A DNA stretch of 64,000 nt, from NCBI GenBank assembly GCA_019358985.1, contig JAHHIJ010000001.1:186001-250000 (forward strand), read 5' to 3'. The translations under genes and the position numbers were made by a program. The notes below the pieces were generated by a model. That model did not search any database, was not told the origin of the DNA, and saw only the letters and a list, made by a program, of their open reading frames with translations. Shown in pieces: positions 37,574-46,422 of the stretch. Positions within the stretch are counted from its first letter, which is position 1, and every line of letters starts with the position of its first letter. This DNA is from Tolypothrix brevis GSE-NOS-MK-07-07A (GTDB lineage Bacteria; Cyanobacteriota; Cyanobacteriia; Cyanobacteriales; Nostocaceae).

Positions 37574-38353
37574 GTGAAATTGCGACCAAAAAATTATTTA
37601 GAGCGATCGTGGATTGTACGCTTTGGAGCTGCTATGCTGCTTTTTGGTCAAGTTTGGCTGCATTTACTCCAAGGAAAAATGCACAACCGTCATATTATGG
37701 AACATATGATAAAAGCAGGACCTGGTTCTATATTTCCAGTTTTGCTGGTGAGTGGTTTTGCAGGGATGATTTTTACCATTCAGACGGCAAGAGAATTAGT
37801 CCAATTTGGTGCAGTAAATGCTGTTGGTGGTGCTTTTGCTTTAGCTTTCTGCCGAGAATTAGCTCCCATTTTGACAGGTTGTATAATTGCCGGACAAGTC
37901 GGTTCTGCTTTTGCGGCAGAAATTGGTGCAATGCGAGTCACAGAGCAAATTGATGCACTTTATATGCTGAGAACCGATCCAATTGATTATTTAGTTCTTC
38001 CCAGGGTCATTGCTTGCTGTTTGATGGTACCGTTATTAACAATTTTTGCCTTAGTTATCGGCATAGCTGGCGGAGTTTTTGCCGCCTTCCAATTTTACCA
38101 GATAGCGCCGGAAACATTTTTAGAATCAGTTAGAAGTTTTTTAGAACCGTCAGATTTGGTGATTATTGTGCTGAAAGGATTTCTCTTTGGTTCAATGATT
38201 GCTGTCGTCGGTTGCAGTTGGGGACTAACTACCAAAGGAGGAGTAAAACAAGTAGGAGAATCAGCAACAGCGGCAGTTGTTACTACTTGGGTGTCAATTT
38301 TTGTGATTGACTTTGTTTTAGCTTTGCTGCTATTTGATAAACCAATATTGTAG
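37574..38353 (+). CDS. MlaE-family ABC permease (Ycf63)
   Basis: 259 residues from a GTG at 37574 with AGGATGG upstream. MlaE-type features: GSIFPVLLVSGFAGMIFTIQ, then FCRELAPILTGCIIAGQVGS and AEIGAMRVTEQIDALYMLRT. Five or six helices. The permease of a lipid-transport ABC system, related to chloroplast TGD1; the ATPase and the MCE substrate-binding gene are not adjacent. Note that a different plus frame (37477-37953) overlaps it and is a shadow. Confidence 0.9.
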   Translation: MKLRPKNYLERSWIVRFGAAMLLFGQVWLHLLQGKMHNRHIMEHMIKAGPGSIFPVLLVSGFAGMIFTIQTARELVQFGAVNAVGGAFALAFCRELAPILTGCIIAGQVGSAFAAEIGAMRVTEQIDALYMLRTDPIDYLVLPRVIACCLMVPLLTIFALVIGIAGGVFAAFQFYQIAPETFLESVRSFLEPSDLVIIVLKGFLFGSMIAVVGCSWGLTTKGGVKQVGESATAAVVTTWVSIFVIDFVLALLLFDKPIL

Positions 38354-38370
38354 ACGATAATAACATTGTA

Positions 38371-38432
38371 ACCGTCGTAGAGACGTTCCGGCGGAACGTC
38401 TTTACATGAGAAGCAATTTAGCGAAAATGATA
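38371..38432. repeat. Part of an ATATCATGTCCG-type element with GTTCC palindrome
   Basis: ACCGTCGTAGAGACGTTCC, GG, GGAACGTC, then a diverged tail ending AATGATATA. It preserves the unbroken junction ACCGTCGTAGAGACG that is split by an inserted element at 41688-41799. Confidence 0.65.
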
Positions 38433-38448
38433 TAATAAAATATTTACT

Positions 38449-38476
38449 AAAAAATAACACTCCTTGTTAGGAGTGT
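38449..38476 (-). terminator. Rho-independent terminator of ychF
   Basis: On the minus strand ACACTCC, a 6-nt loop, GGAGTGT, then TATTTTTTAG. Lies 33 bp beyond the ychF stop. Confidence 0.8.
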
Positions 38477-38508
38477 CTGAACAAAAAACTTAATTTATAA
38501 TACTCTTC

Positions 38509-39600
38509 CTAGACATTAAAGCGGAATAACATCACATCTCCTTCTTGCACAACATACTCTTTACCTTCACTTCTAACTAACCCTTTTTCCTTCGCCGCAG
38601 TCATCGAACCAGTCGTCACCAAATCATTGTAAGCAACAGTTTCAGCGCGAATAAATCCCCGCTCAAAATCAGTGTGAATTACACCAGCAGCTTGAGGTGC
38701 AGACATTCCAGCATGAATTGTCCAAGCACGGGTTTCTTTTTCCCCAGAGGTAAAATAAGTTCTTAAACCCAAAAGCGTGTAAGTTGCACGAATCAAAGAT
38801 TTTAAACCACCTTCTTCTACGCCTAAAGATGCGAGAAAATCAGCTTTATCTTCTTCTGGTAAGTCAATTAATTCTGATTCAACTTGAGCGGAAACCACTA
38901 CAACTTGAGCATTTTCTTGGCTAGCAATTTGGCGAACTTTTTCCACATAATCATTACCACTTGCCAAGTCATCTTCAGATACATTAGCCGCATAAATAAT
39001 CGGTTTACCTGTGAGTAATCCCAATCCTTTAATTATCTCGGTTTCTTCTTCTGTCAAACTAAGTTGACGGACTGATTTGCCTTCGTTTAATGTTGCTGCT
39101 AATTTCTCTAAAAGTGCTAATTCTATCTGTCCTTCTTTGTTAGTACGCGCTAGTTTGCGAGTGCGTTCAATACGACGTTCAATTTGTGACAAATCAGCTA
39201 AACCGAGTTCTAAATTGACGATTTCAATATCCCGCACTGGATCTACTGAACCGGCAACGTGGATAATATCATCATTATCAAAACACCGTACCACATGAAC
39301 GATCGCATCCACTTCTCGAATGTGGGAGAGAAATTGATTTCCCATTCCCTCTCCTTTACTTGCACCTTTAATCAAACCGGCTATATCGACAAATTCCACC
39401 TGAGCCGGGACAATCTTTTTAGCAACGGAAATCTTTGCCAAAACATTTAAACGTTCATCTGGCACAGAAACAATGCCGACATTCGGGTCTTTCGTACAAA
39501 AAGGGAAATTAGCAGCTTCAGCCTTGGCATTTTCCACCAAGGCATTGAACAAAGTAGATTTTCCCACGTTGGGAAGTCCAACAATTCCGGCTCTTAGCAT
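38509..39600 (-). CDS. ychF: GTP/ATP-binding protein YchF (Obg family)
   Basis: 363 residues, standard length. G1 GLPNVGKST (residues 8-16), then FVDIAGLIKGASKGEGMGNQ (G3) and the YchF-specific NVSED in place of NKxD, which explains its ATP preference. The C-terminal TGS domain has TYFTSGEKETRAWTI and FERGFIRAETVAYNDL. Ribosome-associated, redox-responsive ATPase. Monocistronic. Confidence 0.97.
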   Translation of the reverse strand: MLRAGIVGLPNVGKSTLFNALVENAKAEAANFPFCTKDPNVGIVSVPDERLNVLAKISVAKKIVPAQVEFVDIAGLIKGASKGEGMGNQFLSHIREVDAIVHVVRCFDNDDIIHVAGSVDPVRDIEIVNLELGLADLSQIERRIERTRKLARTNKEGQIELALLEKLAATLNEGKSVRQLSLTEEETEIIKGLGLLTGKPIIYAANVSEDDLASGNDYVEKVRQIASQENAQVVVVSAQVESELIDLPEEDKADFLASLGVEEGGLKSLIRATYTLLGLRTYFTSGEKETRAWTIHAGMSAPQAAGVIHTDFERGFIRAETVAYNDLVTTGSMTAAKEKGLVRSEGKEYVVQEGDVMLFRFNV

Positions 39601-39669
39601 TTTGGATTTTAGATTTTAGATTTTGGATTAAAGTCCAATCACTATCTTACAAACTACCAAGAATTAGTT

Positions 39670-39867
39670 TTAAACAGGTTCAGGAATTGTTTGGGGAATT
39701 GGACTAGGAACAGGCTGCGGAATGGGAGCGGGTACAGTTTGTGGTATCGGTTCAGGTATTGGTTGGGGAATCGTTGGTTCCGGATTAGGTGTGGGACTAG
39801 GTAGCGGATTCGTTTCTGGAGTGGGAATCTGTGGTTCGGGTATAGAAATAGCAGTGGGATAAATCAT
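39670..39867 (-). CDS. Small proline-rich repeat protein (doubtful)
   Basis: 65 residues from an ATG at 39867. After IYPTAISIPEPQIPTPETNP the protein is a run of P-x-P and P-E-P-I-P-Q units (IPQPIPEPIPQTVPAPIPQP). No signal peptide or membrane anchor is visible. Such a low-complexity frame could be chance, but the Pro codon spacing is regular on one strand only. No ribosome site is obvious. Confidence 0.35.
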   Translation of the reverse strand: MIYPTAISIPEPQIPTPETNPLPSPTPNPEPTIPQPIPEPIPQTVPAPIPQPVPSPIPQTIPEPV

Positions 39868-39955
39868 GATAAGTCTAATTAAATTATTCGACTTTCCCAA
39901 CCTAGATGACAAGCAATACTGCCGACATCTCCCCAGCGGTTAATATTATTCAAAA

Positions 39956-41419
39956 ATGCTGAATCAAAACCAAACACCTTTATTAGATGCTTTAAAAGCC
40001 AATGCAGCGCGTCTTCACGCGGCTTTTTACACCCCAGGACACAAGCGAGGACAAGGAATTTCACCCCGTTTAACTGATTTGCTTGGTGAAGCTGTATTTC
40101 GCGCTGATTTAACTGAGTTATCAGAGTTAGATAATTTGTTTGCACCCCAAGGAGTGATTCAGCAAGGGCAACAATTAGCGGCTGAAGCTTTTGGTGCTTC
40201 ACAAACATGGTTTCTTGTCAATGGCTCCACATGTGGAATTGAGGCGGCAATTCTCGCGACTTGTGGCATGGGCGATAAAATTATTTTGTCACGAAATGTG
40301 CATTCTTCTGCGATCGCTGGTTTAATTCTTTCTGGTGCGACGCCAATTTTTGTTAATCCTGAATATGACCCAATTTTAGATATTGCTCACAGTATCACCC
40401 CTGCATCAGTGGAAGCAGCATTAGAACAGCATCCCGATGCGAAAGCGGTGATGATAGTTTATCCTACATATTACGGCGTTTGTGGAGATGCTCATGCGAT
40501 CGCTCACATTACCCATCAATACAATATCCCTTTACTGGTAGACGAAGCACACGGCGCACACTTCGCATTTCATCCCCAATTGCCGATTTCAGCTTTAGCC
40601 ACAGGTGCAGATTTAAGCGTACAATCGATTCATAAAACACTTGGGGCGATGACTCAAGCATCAATGTTGCACGTTCAAGGCGACAGGATAAACATTAACC
40701 GTGTAACTAAAGCTTTGCAATTAGTACAATCTACCAGTCCTAGTTACATACTTCTTGCTTCCCTAGATGCTGCACGTCAGCAAATGGCTTTACATGGCAA
40801 AGAGTTAATGTTTCGCACCTTGCAACTTGCAGATGAAGCTAGAACCCGCATCAGCCAAATTCCTGGATTGTCAGTTTTGGAAATTTCTCCCTCCTCCTTC
40901 GTAGCTTTAGATAAAACGCGGTTAACTGTGACGGTTTCTGACTTAGGTTTAACTGGGTTTGAAGCTGAGGAAATTCTTGATCAACTAGGTGTGACAGCAG
41001 AATTTGCATCAATGCAACATCTCACCTTTATTATCAGTTTGGGTAACACTGGGGAGGATATTCAGCAATTGGTGCAAGGTTTCATGACTCTTGCTCAGAT
41101 GATGTCAGTTAACAAAAATAAAAAAAACTTGAAATTGCCCAAGCTTGTGTGGGATGATTTCATTAGTATGGATAATTCTGTGCGGATGTCGCCTAGAGAA
41201 GCTTTTTTTGCTGAAAGTGAAACAAGGCACATAGAAGAGACTAGGGAATGCATTTGTGCAGAAATTGTCTGCCCTTATCCCCCAGGAATTCCCATTTTAA
41301 TGCCAGGAGAAACCATTACGGCAAATGCGATCGCCTATTTACAAAAGATTCTAGCAATGGGTGGGATGATTAGTGGTTGTGCAGATACTAGTTTGAAAAG
41401 TCTCAAAATTGTTAAATAA
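39956..41419 (+). CDS. Orn/Lys/Arg decarboxylase family protein (PLP)
   Basis: 487 residues. Fold-type I decarboxylase features: FYTPGHKRGQG (PGH motif), NGSTCGIEAAILA, VDEAHGAHFAFHP and Lys227 in SIHKTLGAMTQ for Schiff-base formation. Shorter than inducible enterobacterial decarboxylases (about 710) because the wing domain is lacking, as in the Bacillus SpeA-like type. Likely makes cadaverine, putrescine or agmatine; substrate not determined. Confidence 0.9.
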   Translation: MLNQNQTPLLDALKANAARLHAAFYTPGHKRGQGISPRLTDLLGEAVFRADLTELSELDNLFAPQGVIQQGQQLAAEAFGASQTWFLVNGSTCGIEAAILATCGMGDKIILSRNVHSSAIAGLILSGATPIFVNPEYDPILDIAHSITPASVEAALEQHPDAKAVMIVYPTYYGVCGDAHAIAHITHQYNIPLLVDEAHGAHFAFHPQLPISALATGADLSVQSIHKTLGAMTQASMLHVQGDRININRVTKALQLVQSTSPSYILLASLDAARQQMALHGKELMFRTLQLADEARTRISQIPGLSVLEISPSSFVALDKTRLTVTVSDLGLTGFEAEEILDQLGVTAEFASMQHLTFIISLGNTGEDIQQLVQGFMTLAQMMSVNKNKKNLKLPKLVWDDFISMDNSVRMSPREAFFAESETRHIEETRECICAEIVCPYPPGIPILMPGETITANAIAYLQKILAMGGMISGCADTSLKSLKIVK

Positions 41420-41641
41420 TTAGGATTTATATCATGTCCGTTTAGTTGATAGTGCATGGTGGATAGCAGGGTAAGAGTACTTTTTTGGCGTTGCTGAATT
41501 GAGGTATGAATCTGGATGTAGAGACGTAGCACTGCTACGTCTAATCAAGGATTTTGGTATTATGTAAAATCCTGCGTCATACATGAAATCAGCAACGCCA
41601 CTTTTTTTATAACGCTAGGACTATCAACCAACTATCAACTA
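41420..41641. repeat. Repeat nest, first part: ATATCATGTCCG end and 115-bp TGGCGTTGCTGA element
   Basis: A lone ATATCATGTCCG end lies at 41429-41440. From 41486 to 41600 a complete 115-bp element has ends TGGCGTTGCTGA and TCAGCAACGCCA, flanked on each side by CTTTTT (41480-41485 and 41601-41606), a likely 6-bp target duplication. Its centre contains the GTAGAGACGTAGCA palindrome (41518-41542). Confidence 0.75.
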
Positions 41642-41853
41642 ATATCATGTCCGTTTAATTAACAGTAATAAAAACAACGCAACCGTCGTAGTAGTCTGTC
41701 AACATAAAAATGAAGGATGTAGAGACGCGAAATTTCGCGTCTCTACAAGGTTTCGGATAGTACAAACAATCCCTCAAAATCAAATTGACAGACTAGTAGA
41801 GACGTTCCGCCGGAACGTCTTTACAATTGTAAGTAATTTACCGGACATGATAT
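41642..41853. repeat. Nested miniature elements: TAGTCTGTCAA element inside ATATCATGTCCG element
   Basis: Outer ends ATATCATGTCCG (41642-41653) and CGGACATGATAT (41842-41853). Inside it, 41692-41795 is a 104-bp element with ends TAGTCTGTCAA and TTGACAGACTA, flanked by GTAG on both sides (41688-41691 and 41796-41799). Removing it plus one GTAG restores ACCGTCGTAGAGACG, which exists uninterrupted at 38371. The inner element carries the GCGAAATTTCGC palindrome (41719-41746); the outer carries the GTTCC palindrome (41796-41824). Confidence 0.85.
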
Positions 41854-41870
41854 AACAACCAACCAAGAAC

Positions 41871-42758
41871 CTATTCAACATCTTTAATGCGGGTTTTCCG
41901 TTCGAGAATCTCCTTCAAAACCAAGGTGACAACTGCTAGCAATGCTAACAATACAGCAGCAGAGTAGGCAGCTTCGGTTTCATACTGCTTGTAAGCGTCT
42001 TCCACAAATAAAGGTAAACTTTGAGTTTTGCCACCGATGTTTCCGGAAACTACCGATACAGCTCCGAATTCACCCATTGCTCTGGCATTTGTCAAAATTA
42101 CGCCATATAATAAACCCCAGCGAATACTTGGCAAAGTGACACGCCAAAATGTCTGCCAATCGTCTGCACCCAAAGTTCTGGCTGCTTCTTCTTGATCTTT
42201 GCCGAATTCTTCTAAAACTGGGATTACTTCACGGGCAACAAAGGGCATTGTGACGAATGCTGTGGCTAGCACCATTCCCGGAAAGGCAAAGATAACCTTG
42301 ATGCCATGCTCCTGGAGCCAGCCACCAAACCATCCATTTCGCCCGTAGAGTAGTACAATCATCAAACCTGCGACAACCGGCGAGATCGAAAAAGGTAGGT
42401 CAATAATGCTGAGGACGAAAGCACGACCAGGGAATTTGTGACGGGTGATTGCCCAAGCTGCACATAAACCAAATACCGTATTTAAAGGTACAGTAATTAC
42501 AGCTAGTATTAGTGTCAACCAAGCTGCATGAAGAAAGGCAGGATGGGTTAGGTTAGATAGAAATGGACCAATCCCCTTTTTGAAAGCTTGGAAAAAGACG
42601 TTAGCAGCAGGGATGTAGAGAACTAAGCCTAAATAAGCGATCGCTATCCCAATCAAAATAATTGGCACCCAATTTCTCGATTTTACAGGTTTTTGGGGTT
42701 TTGGATCTGTGGCACCTGAATGAATCCGGGGTGGAAAAGAGGTTTCATTTTGTGTCAT
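41871..42758 (-). CDS. cysW: Sulfate ABC transporter permease CysW
   Basis: 295 residues, six helices. The EAA loop is [20 protein letters not shown], followed by [21 protein letters not shown], typical of CysW. N-terminal 30 residues are hydrophilic. Overlaps the 3' end of cysT by 14 bp, a translational-coupling arrangement. Pairs with CysT in the CysTWA-SbpA importer. cysA is not visible downstream. Confidence 0.94.
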   Translation of the reverse strand: MTQNETSFPPRIHSGATDPKPQKPVKSRNWVPIILIGIAIAYLGLVLYIPAANVFFQAFKKGIGPFLSNLTHPAFLHAAWLTLILAVITVPLNTVFGLCAAWAITRHKFPGRAFVLSIIDLPFSISPVVAGLMIVLLYGRNGWFGGWLQEHGIKVIFAFPGMVLATAFVTMPFVAREVIPVLEEFGKDQEEAARTLGADDWQTFWRVTLPSIRWGLLYGVILTNARAMGEFGAVSVVSGNIGGKTQSLPLFVEDAYKQYETEAAYSAAVLLALLAVVTLVLKEILERKTRIKDVE

Positions 42759-43626
42759 ATCTTCTTGCCCAAGCTTGTAAAAGATTAATTCCGATTAACA
42801 ACACCAAGGAAATCAGCAATAACACAGTACCAATTACAGTTGCCCCAGAATAGTCATACTGCTCTAATCGCTGGAAAATCAGTACAGGTGCAATCAAATC
42901 TTTGAACGGAGTATTGGAAGCGATAATTACCGTTGAACCATATTCCCCAACTGCACGGGAAAAACCCAAGGCAATACCAGTTAAAATGGTCGGAAATAAA
43001 GGTGGAAAAATCACCTTCGAGAAAGTTTCCCATTGACTTGCTCCCAAACTCCAGGCAGCTTCTTCAATTTCGCGTTCCATTTCCTGAAGTACAGGTTGCA
43101 CTGTCCGCACGACAAAGGGCAGAGATATATAGGTCATTGCCACTGCTACCCCCAAACGAGTGAAAGATACTTTGATACCTAAGGGTGCCAGCAACGAACC
43201 AACCCAGCCATTATCGCTGTAAACTGTTGCCAGAGTTAACCCCGCAACCGCTGACGGCAGCGCAAAGGGTAAATCTACCGAAGCTTCAACAATCCGTTTC
43301 AAGGGAAATTGATAGCGAACTAAAACCCAAGCAATGAGAGTACCAAAGACTCCATTCAGCAGAGATGCAATTAGTGACGTGGTAAAAGTGACATCATAGG
43401 TTGCCAATGCGATGGGACTAGTCGCGATTTCCCAAAACTTAGCCGGGGGTTCGGTACCCGCTTTCAGAAACATCGCGGTTATAGGGATAAACAACATTAC
43501 CGTGAGGTATCCCACAGTAATTCGCCATGTCCAAGGAATTCTAGACAAATTACTTAAGAATCTCTTCCAAACCGGAGGTTCTGGGGGAATGAGTTGCCGA
43601 GGGGAGGGAGGTGAGGAGACTGCCAT
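42745..43626 (-). CDS. cysT: Sulfate ABC transporter permease CysT
   Basis: 293 residues from the ATG at 43626; a TTG further up (43674) lies in purine-rich simple sequence and is not preferred. EAA loop: [20 protein letters not shown]. Also [20 protein letters not shown] and [20 protein letters not shown], diagnostic for CysT. Six helices. A miniature element (43672-43806) now separates it from sbpA upstream. Confidence 0.94.
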   Translation of the reverse strand: MAVSSPPSPRQLIPPEPPVWKRFLSNLSRIPWTWRITVGYLTVMLFIPITAMFLKAGTEPPAKFWEIATSPIALATYDVTFTTSLIASLLNGVFGTLIAWVLVRYQFPLKRIVEASVDLPFALPSAVAGLTLATVYSDNGWVGSLLAPLGIKVSFTRLGVAVAMTYISLPFVVRTVQPVLQEMEREIEEAAWSLGASQWETFSKVIFPPLFPTILTGIALGFSRAVGEYGSTVIIASNTPFKDLIAPVLIFQRLEQYDYSGATVIGTVLLLISLVLLIGINLLQAWARRYDTK

Positions 43627-43671
43627 TTTGATGAGAGGGGAGGGGGGAGGGGGAGAGGGGGGAGAGGGGGG

Positions 43672-43806
43672 CAATACGGTTCGGTTAAGGTTTTTTGATG
43701 AAAATTATAGATCACAAAGACGCGATAAATCGCCGTCTTTACAATAGATCCGTCCTTTGTAGAGACGGCGATTTATCGCGTCTCCTGCCTTAGCCGAACC
43801 GTATTG
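43672..43806. repeat. 135-bp CAATACGG miniature element
   Basis: Ends CAATACGGTTCGGTTAAGG and CCTTAGCCGAACCGTATTG are inverted repeats over 18 of 19 positions. The interior contains two copies of the GACGCGATAAATCGCCGTC segment in opposite orientation (about 43719-43739 and 43759-43783). A related 124-bp copy is at 56625-56748. Lies between cysT and sbpA. Confidence 0.85.
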
Positions 43807-43861
43807 GGAGAAGGGGGAGAAATATTTCTTTTTTCTTACCCTTTACCCCTCTGAAAAATAA

Positions 43862-45007
43862 CTATTTCTTTTGAGCTTGAATTTTGTCGAAAAGACCACC
43901 ATCTGCGAAGAATTTTGTCTGCACGGTATCCCATCCACCGTAGTCACCAACTGTACCGAGGGTTTTGACTTTGGGATATTTGCCGGCAAGTTCTTTAGTT
44001 GCAGGTGCTGTCTCGTCAACTGGTCTGAATCCCAATTTGGCGAATTCTTGCTGTGCTTCGGGGCTATAAAGGTATTTGACGAAACCTTCTGCTACTTCTC
44101 TTGTGCCGTGCTTATCAACGTTTTTGTCTACAACTGCGATGGGGTTGTCGATGGATATGTTGACATCAGGGACGATATAACTTACTTTTTCGCCTTTTTG
44201 TTGTGCTAAGATAATTTCGTTTTCGTAGTTAATTAAGGCATCTCCTTGACCTTGCTTGAAGAAGGCATCACTAGCTTCACGGGCATCTTTGGTCAAAAGT
44301 GGCACATTTGTATAAACTTTGGTGACAAAATCAGTGGCTTTCGCTTCATCTCCACCTGTTTTAATTACTGAATTCCATAGTGCTAAGAAATTCCAACGCG
44401 CAATACCTGATGTTTTCGGATCAGCGGTAATAAGTTTGACGCCATTTTTACCTAAATCTGCCCAGGTTTTGATGCCTTTGGGGTTGCCTTCTCTGGTGAC
44501 TAAGACGGCAACTGATTTTGAGACAATGCCATTGTTGGGGACTTCTTTTTCCCATCCTGGTTGAATCAATCCAGCTTTCTCAATTTTTTGGGTGTCTAAT
44601 GCTAGTGCTAAGTGGACGACATCGGCTTCTAAACCGTCGATAACTGCGCGAGTTTGTGAACCAGAACCACCGTAGCTTTGTTTTAAGCTGACGTTTTGGT
44701 TATGGTCTTTTTTCCACTGTTCGACAAATTTAGGAATAATTGCTTCGTGAACGGCTTTGGTGACTGCAAAGGAAACGAGGGTTAGTTCAACGTCTTTGTT
44801 GTTAGCTGCAACAGGACTAGCACCAGAACCCGCACTGCTATTAGCATTATCGCCATTTCCACCAGAACATGAGGCGATCGCAACACTCAATATCGCTCCC
44901 ACCAAAAACATCGATACAAAGCCTTTGAAAGAACGCAATCTGAGTTTACATCTCAGATGCTCAATGGTAAACCCCGATTGCTTCAGCGAGCGTTGCCAAA
45001 AACTCAT
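43862..45007 (-). CDS. sbpA: Sulfate-binding lipoprotein SbpA
   Basis: 381 residues. A long N-terminal segment of about 29 residues precedes a hydrophobic stretch and the lipobox VAIASCSGG with Cys47, so it is probably a membrane-tethered periplasmic binding protein. Family segments: LVSFAVTKAVHEAIIPKFVE, KQSYGGSGSQTRAVIDGLEA, ITADPKTSGIARWNFLALW and YENEIILAQQKG. Delivers sulfate (possibly thiosulfate) to CysTW. The spacer to cysT is about 235 bp and partly occupied by a repeat element. Confidence 0.92.
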   Translation of the reverse strand: MSFWQRSLKQSGFTIEHLRCKLRLRSFKGFVSMFLVGAILSVAIASCSGGNGDNANSSAGSGASPVAANNKDVELTLVSFAVTKAVHEAIIPKFVEQWKKDHNQNVSLKQSYGGSGSQTRAVIDGLEADVVHLALALDTQKIEKAGLIQPGWEKEVPNNGIVSKSVAVLVTREGNPKGIKTWADLGKNGVKLITADPKTSGIARWNFLALWNSVIKTGGDEAKATDFVTKVYTNVPLLTKDAREASDAFFKQGQGDALINYENEIILAQQKGEKVSYIVPDVNISIDNPIAVVDKNVDKHGTREVAEGFVKYLYSPEAQQEFAKLGFRPVDETAPATKELAGKYPKVKTLGTVGDYGGWDTVQTKFFADGGLFDKIQAQKK

Positions 45008-45192
45008 TTCTTATGCTCCTAATGAATCTACTATTTATTGATATACATACCGTGCAATAGATATTACAGCGCTGGAAGTAAAAATGCAAGAGATAATCTC
45101 CACTTTTTTTATAGGGAATTGGGAGATTTATAAGCGAGCGTTTTTAAATGCATCTTGACGCGTTAACATTAGACACAAGACATAGGAGCTAG

Positions 45193-45325
45193 TAGTCTGT
45201 CAATAAATAATTGATGGATAGATTAAGAGTAGAGACGGCGATTTATCGCGTCTTTCTAACCGTCAAAATAAAATTGACATAGGAGTGGAAAATAATATAG
45301 AGACGTAGCAGTGCTACGTCTCTAC
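45193..45325. repeat. TAGTCTGTCAA element plus second palindrome
   Basis: 45193-45281 has a left end TAGTCTGTCAA and a degenerate right end TTGACATA, with a GACGGCGATTTATCGCGTC palindrome inside (45229-45255). Right after it lies a GTAGCA palindrome (45297-45325) with the AAGGGTTTTGGATAA tail of the TAGACATC family. The 408-bp spacer upstream of sbpA has no other feature. Confidence 0.65.
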
Positions 45326-45415
45326 AAGGGTTTTGGATAAAGCATATTTAATTTATACAACCCTAGTCTTGGGTAGTTTTGGGGCAATATTATCTTGCCG
45401 TTACCGAAATCTCTA

Positions 45416-46189
45416 TTACCCAAATTTTAGCGGCAAACCGTCTTGAAATACTAGTAATTCTCCTTCTTTGATTTGCGTCCAAACTTCGTTGTCAGTGAGG
45501 GGGGTAGTAGCGATCACAGCAACGCGATCGCTTGGAGTAGTCAATTCTTGGAAATCTACAGTTACATCTTGGTCAATCAAGTGAGCCGCAGCAAAGGGCG
45601 CTTGCCGTACAATATAATTAAGCTTGGTTGAACAGTGAGCAAAAAAATGCTCTCCCTCAGTTAACAAGTAATTAAAAGTACCATAAATAGAAATTGAATC
45701 GGTAATTTCTCGAAGCGCTAAATATAGTTCTTTAACGTTTGGCTGACATAATGGAAAACGTTGTCTTAACGTTTCTAGTATCAAACAAAACGCTCTTTCA
45801 CTATCGGTATTGCCGACAGCATGATAAAACCCCATACATTGAGGGTGAAAATTTGGTAAATCTCCATTGTGAGCAAATACCCAGTACTTTCCCCACAATT
45901 CCCGACGGAAAGGATGGCAATTTTCTAAACTAATTTCCCCTTGAGTGGCTTTGCGGATATGGGCAATCACATGGGTAGAGTGGATAGGATAGCATCGTAC
46001 TACCTCTGCGATTGGAGAACTAATGGAGGGTTTAGCATCGATAAAAAGCCGACATCCTTTGCCTTCAAAGAAAGCAATCCCCCAACCATCACTATGGTCG
46101 TCAGTTTTTCCTCCCCGTGCAGAAAAGCCTTCAAAAGAAAAGCAAATATCTGTGGGAACATTGCAGTTCATTCCGAGTAGTTGGCACAT
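45416..46189 (-). CDS. Class II glutamine amidotransferase (Gn-AT_II)
   Basis: 257 residues from the ATG at 46189, chosen because processing would expose Cys2 (MCQLLGMNC) as the N-terminal nucleophile; a longer frame to 46231 would bury it. HSDGWGIAFFEGKGCRLFID and THVIAHIRKATQGEI, then FAHNGDLPNFHP, match the YafJ/EgtC-like group. Transfers or releases ammonia from glutamine; no synthase domain is fused. Target unknown. Confidence 0.88.
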   Translation of the reverse strand: MCQLLGMNCNVPTDICFSFEGFSARGGKTDDHSDGWGIAFFEGKGCRLFIDAKPSISSPIAEVVRCYPIHSTHVIAHIRKATQGEISLENCHPFRRELWGKYWVFAHNGDLPNFHPQCMGFYHAVGNTDSERAFCLILETLRQRFPLCQPNVKELYLALREITDSISIYGTFNYLLTEGEHFFAHCSTKLNYIVRQAPFAAAHLIDQDVTVDFQELTTPSDRVAVIATTPLTDNEVWTQIKEGELLVFQDGLPLKFG

Positions 46190-46422
46190 AGCGATCGCAT
46201 CTGTGATAGATATTAATGCTGTTAGCCTCAAGATAGTTCAGAATGACTGATTTAATCTGGAGCGATCGTAACTTTAGCCCTTACTTGATTTGCACCAACA
46301 GAAGTTAAGTATTTTTTGTGTTTGCGGATAATTTATGGACATCTCCAGGGACTCAGAATCAACCACGGTTTCACTTCTGTTTTTTGGAGATGTCTAATAC
46401 TCGACTAGAGTGCCCAAGGTTG

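Noticed and set aside
37477-37953. Plus-strand frame of 158 codons overlapping the MlaE permease
   Set aside because: The MlaE frame carries clear family motifs; the other frame is Trp/Cys/Ser-rich, typical of a shadow.
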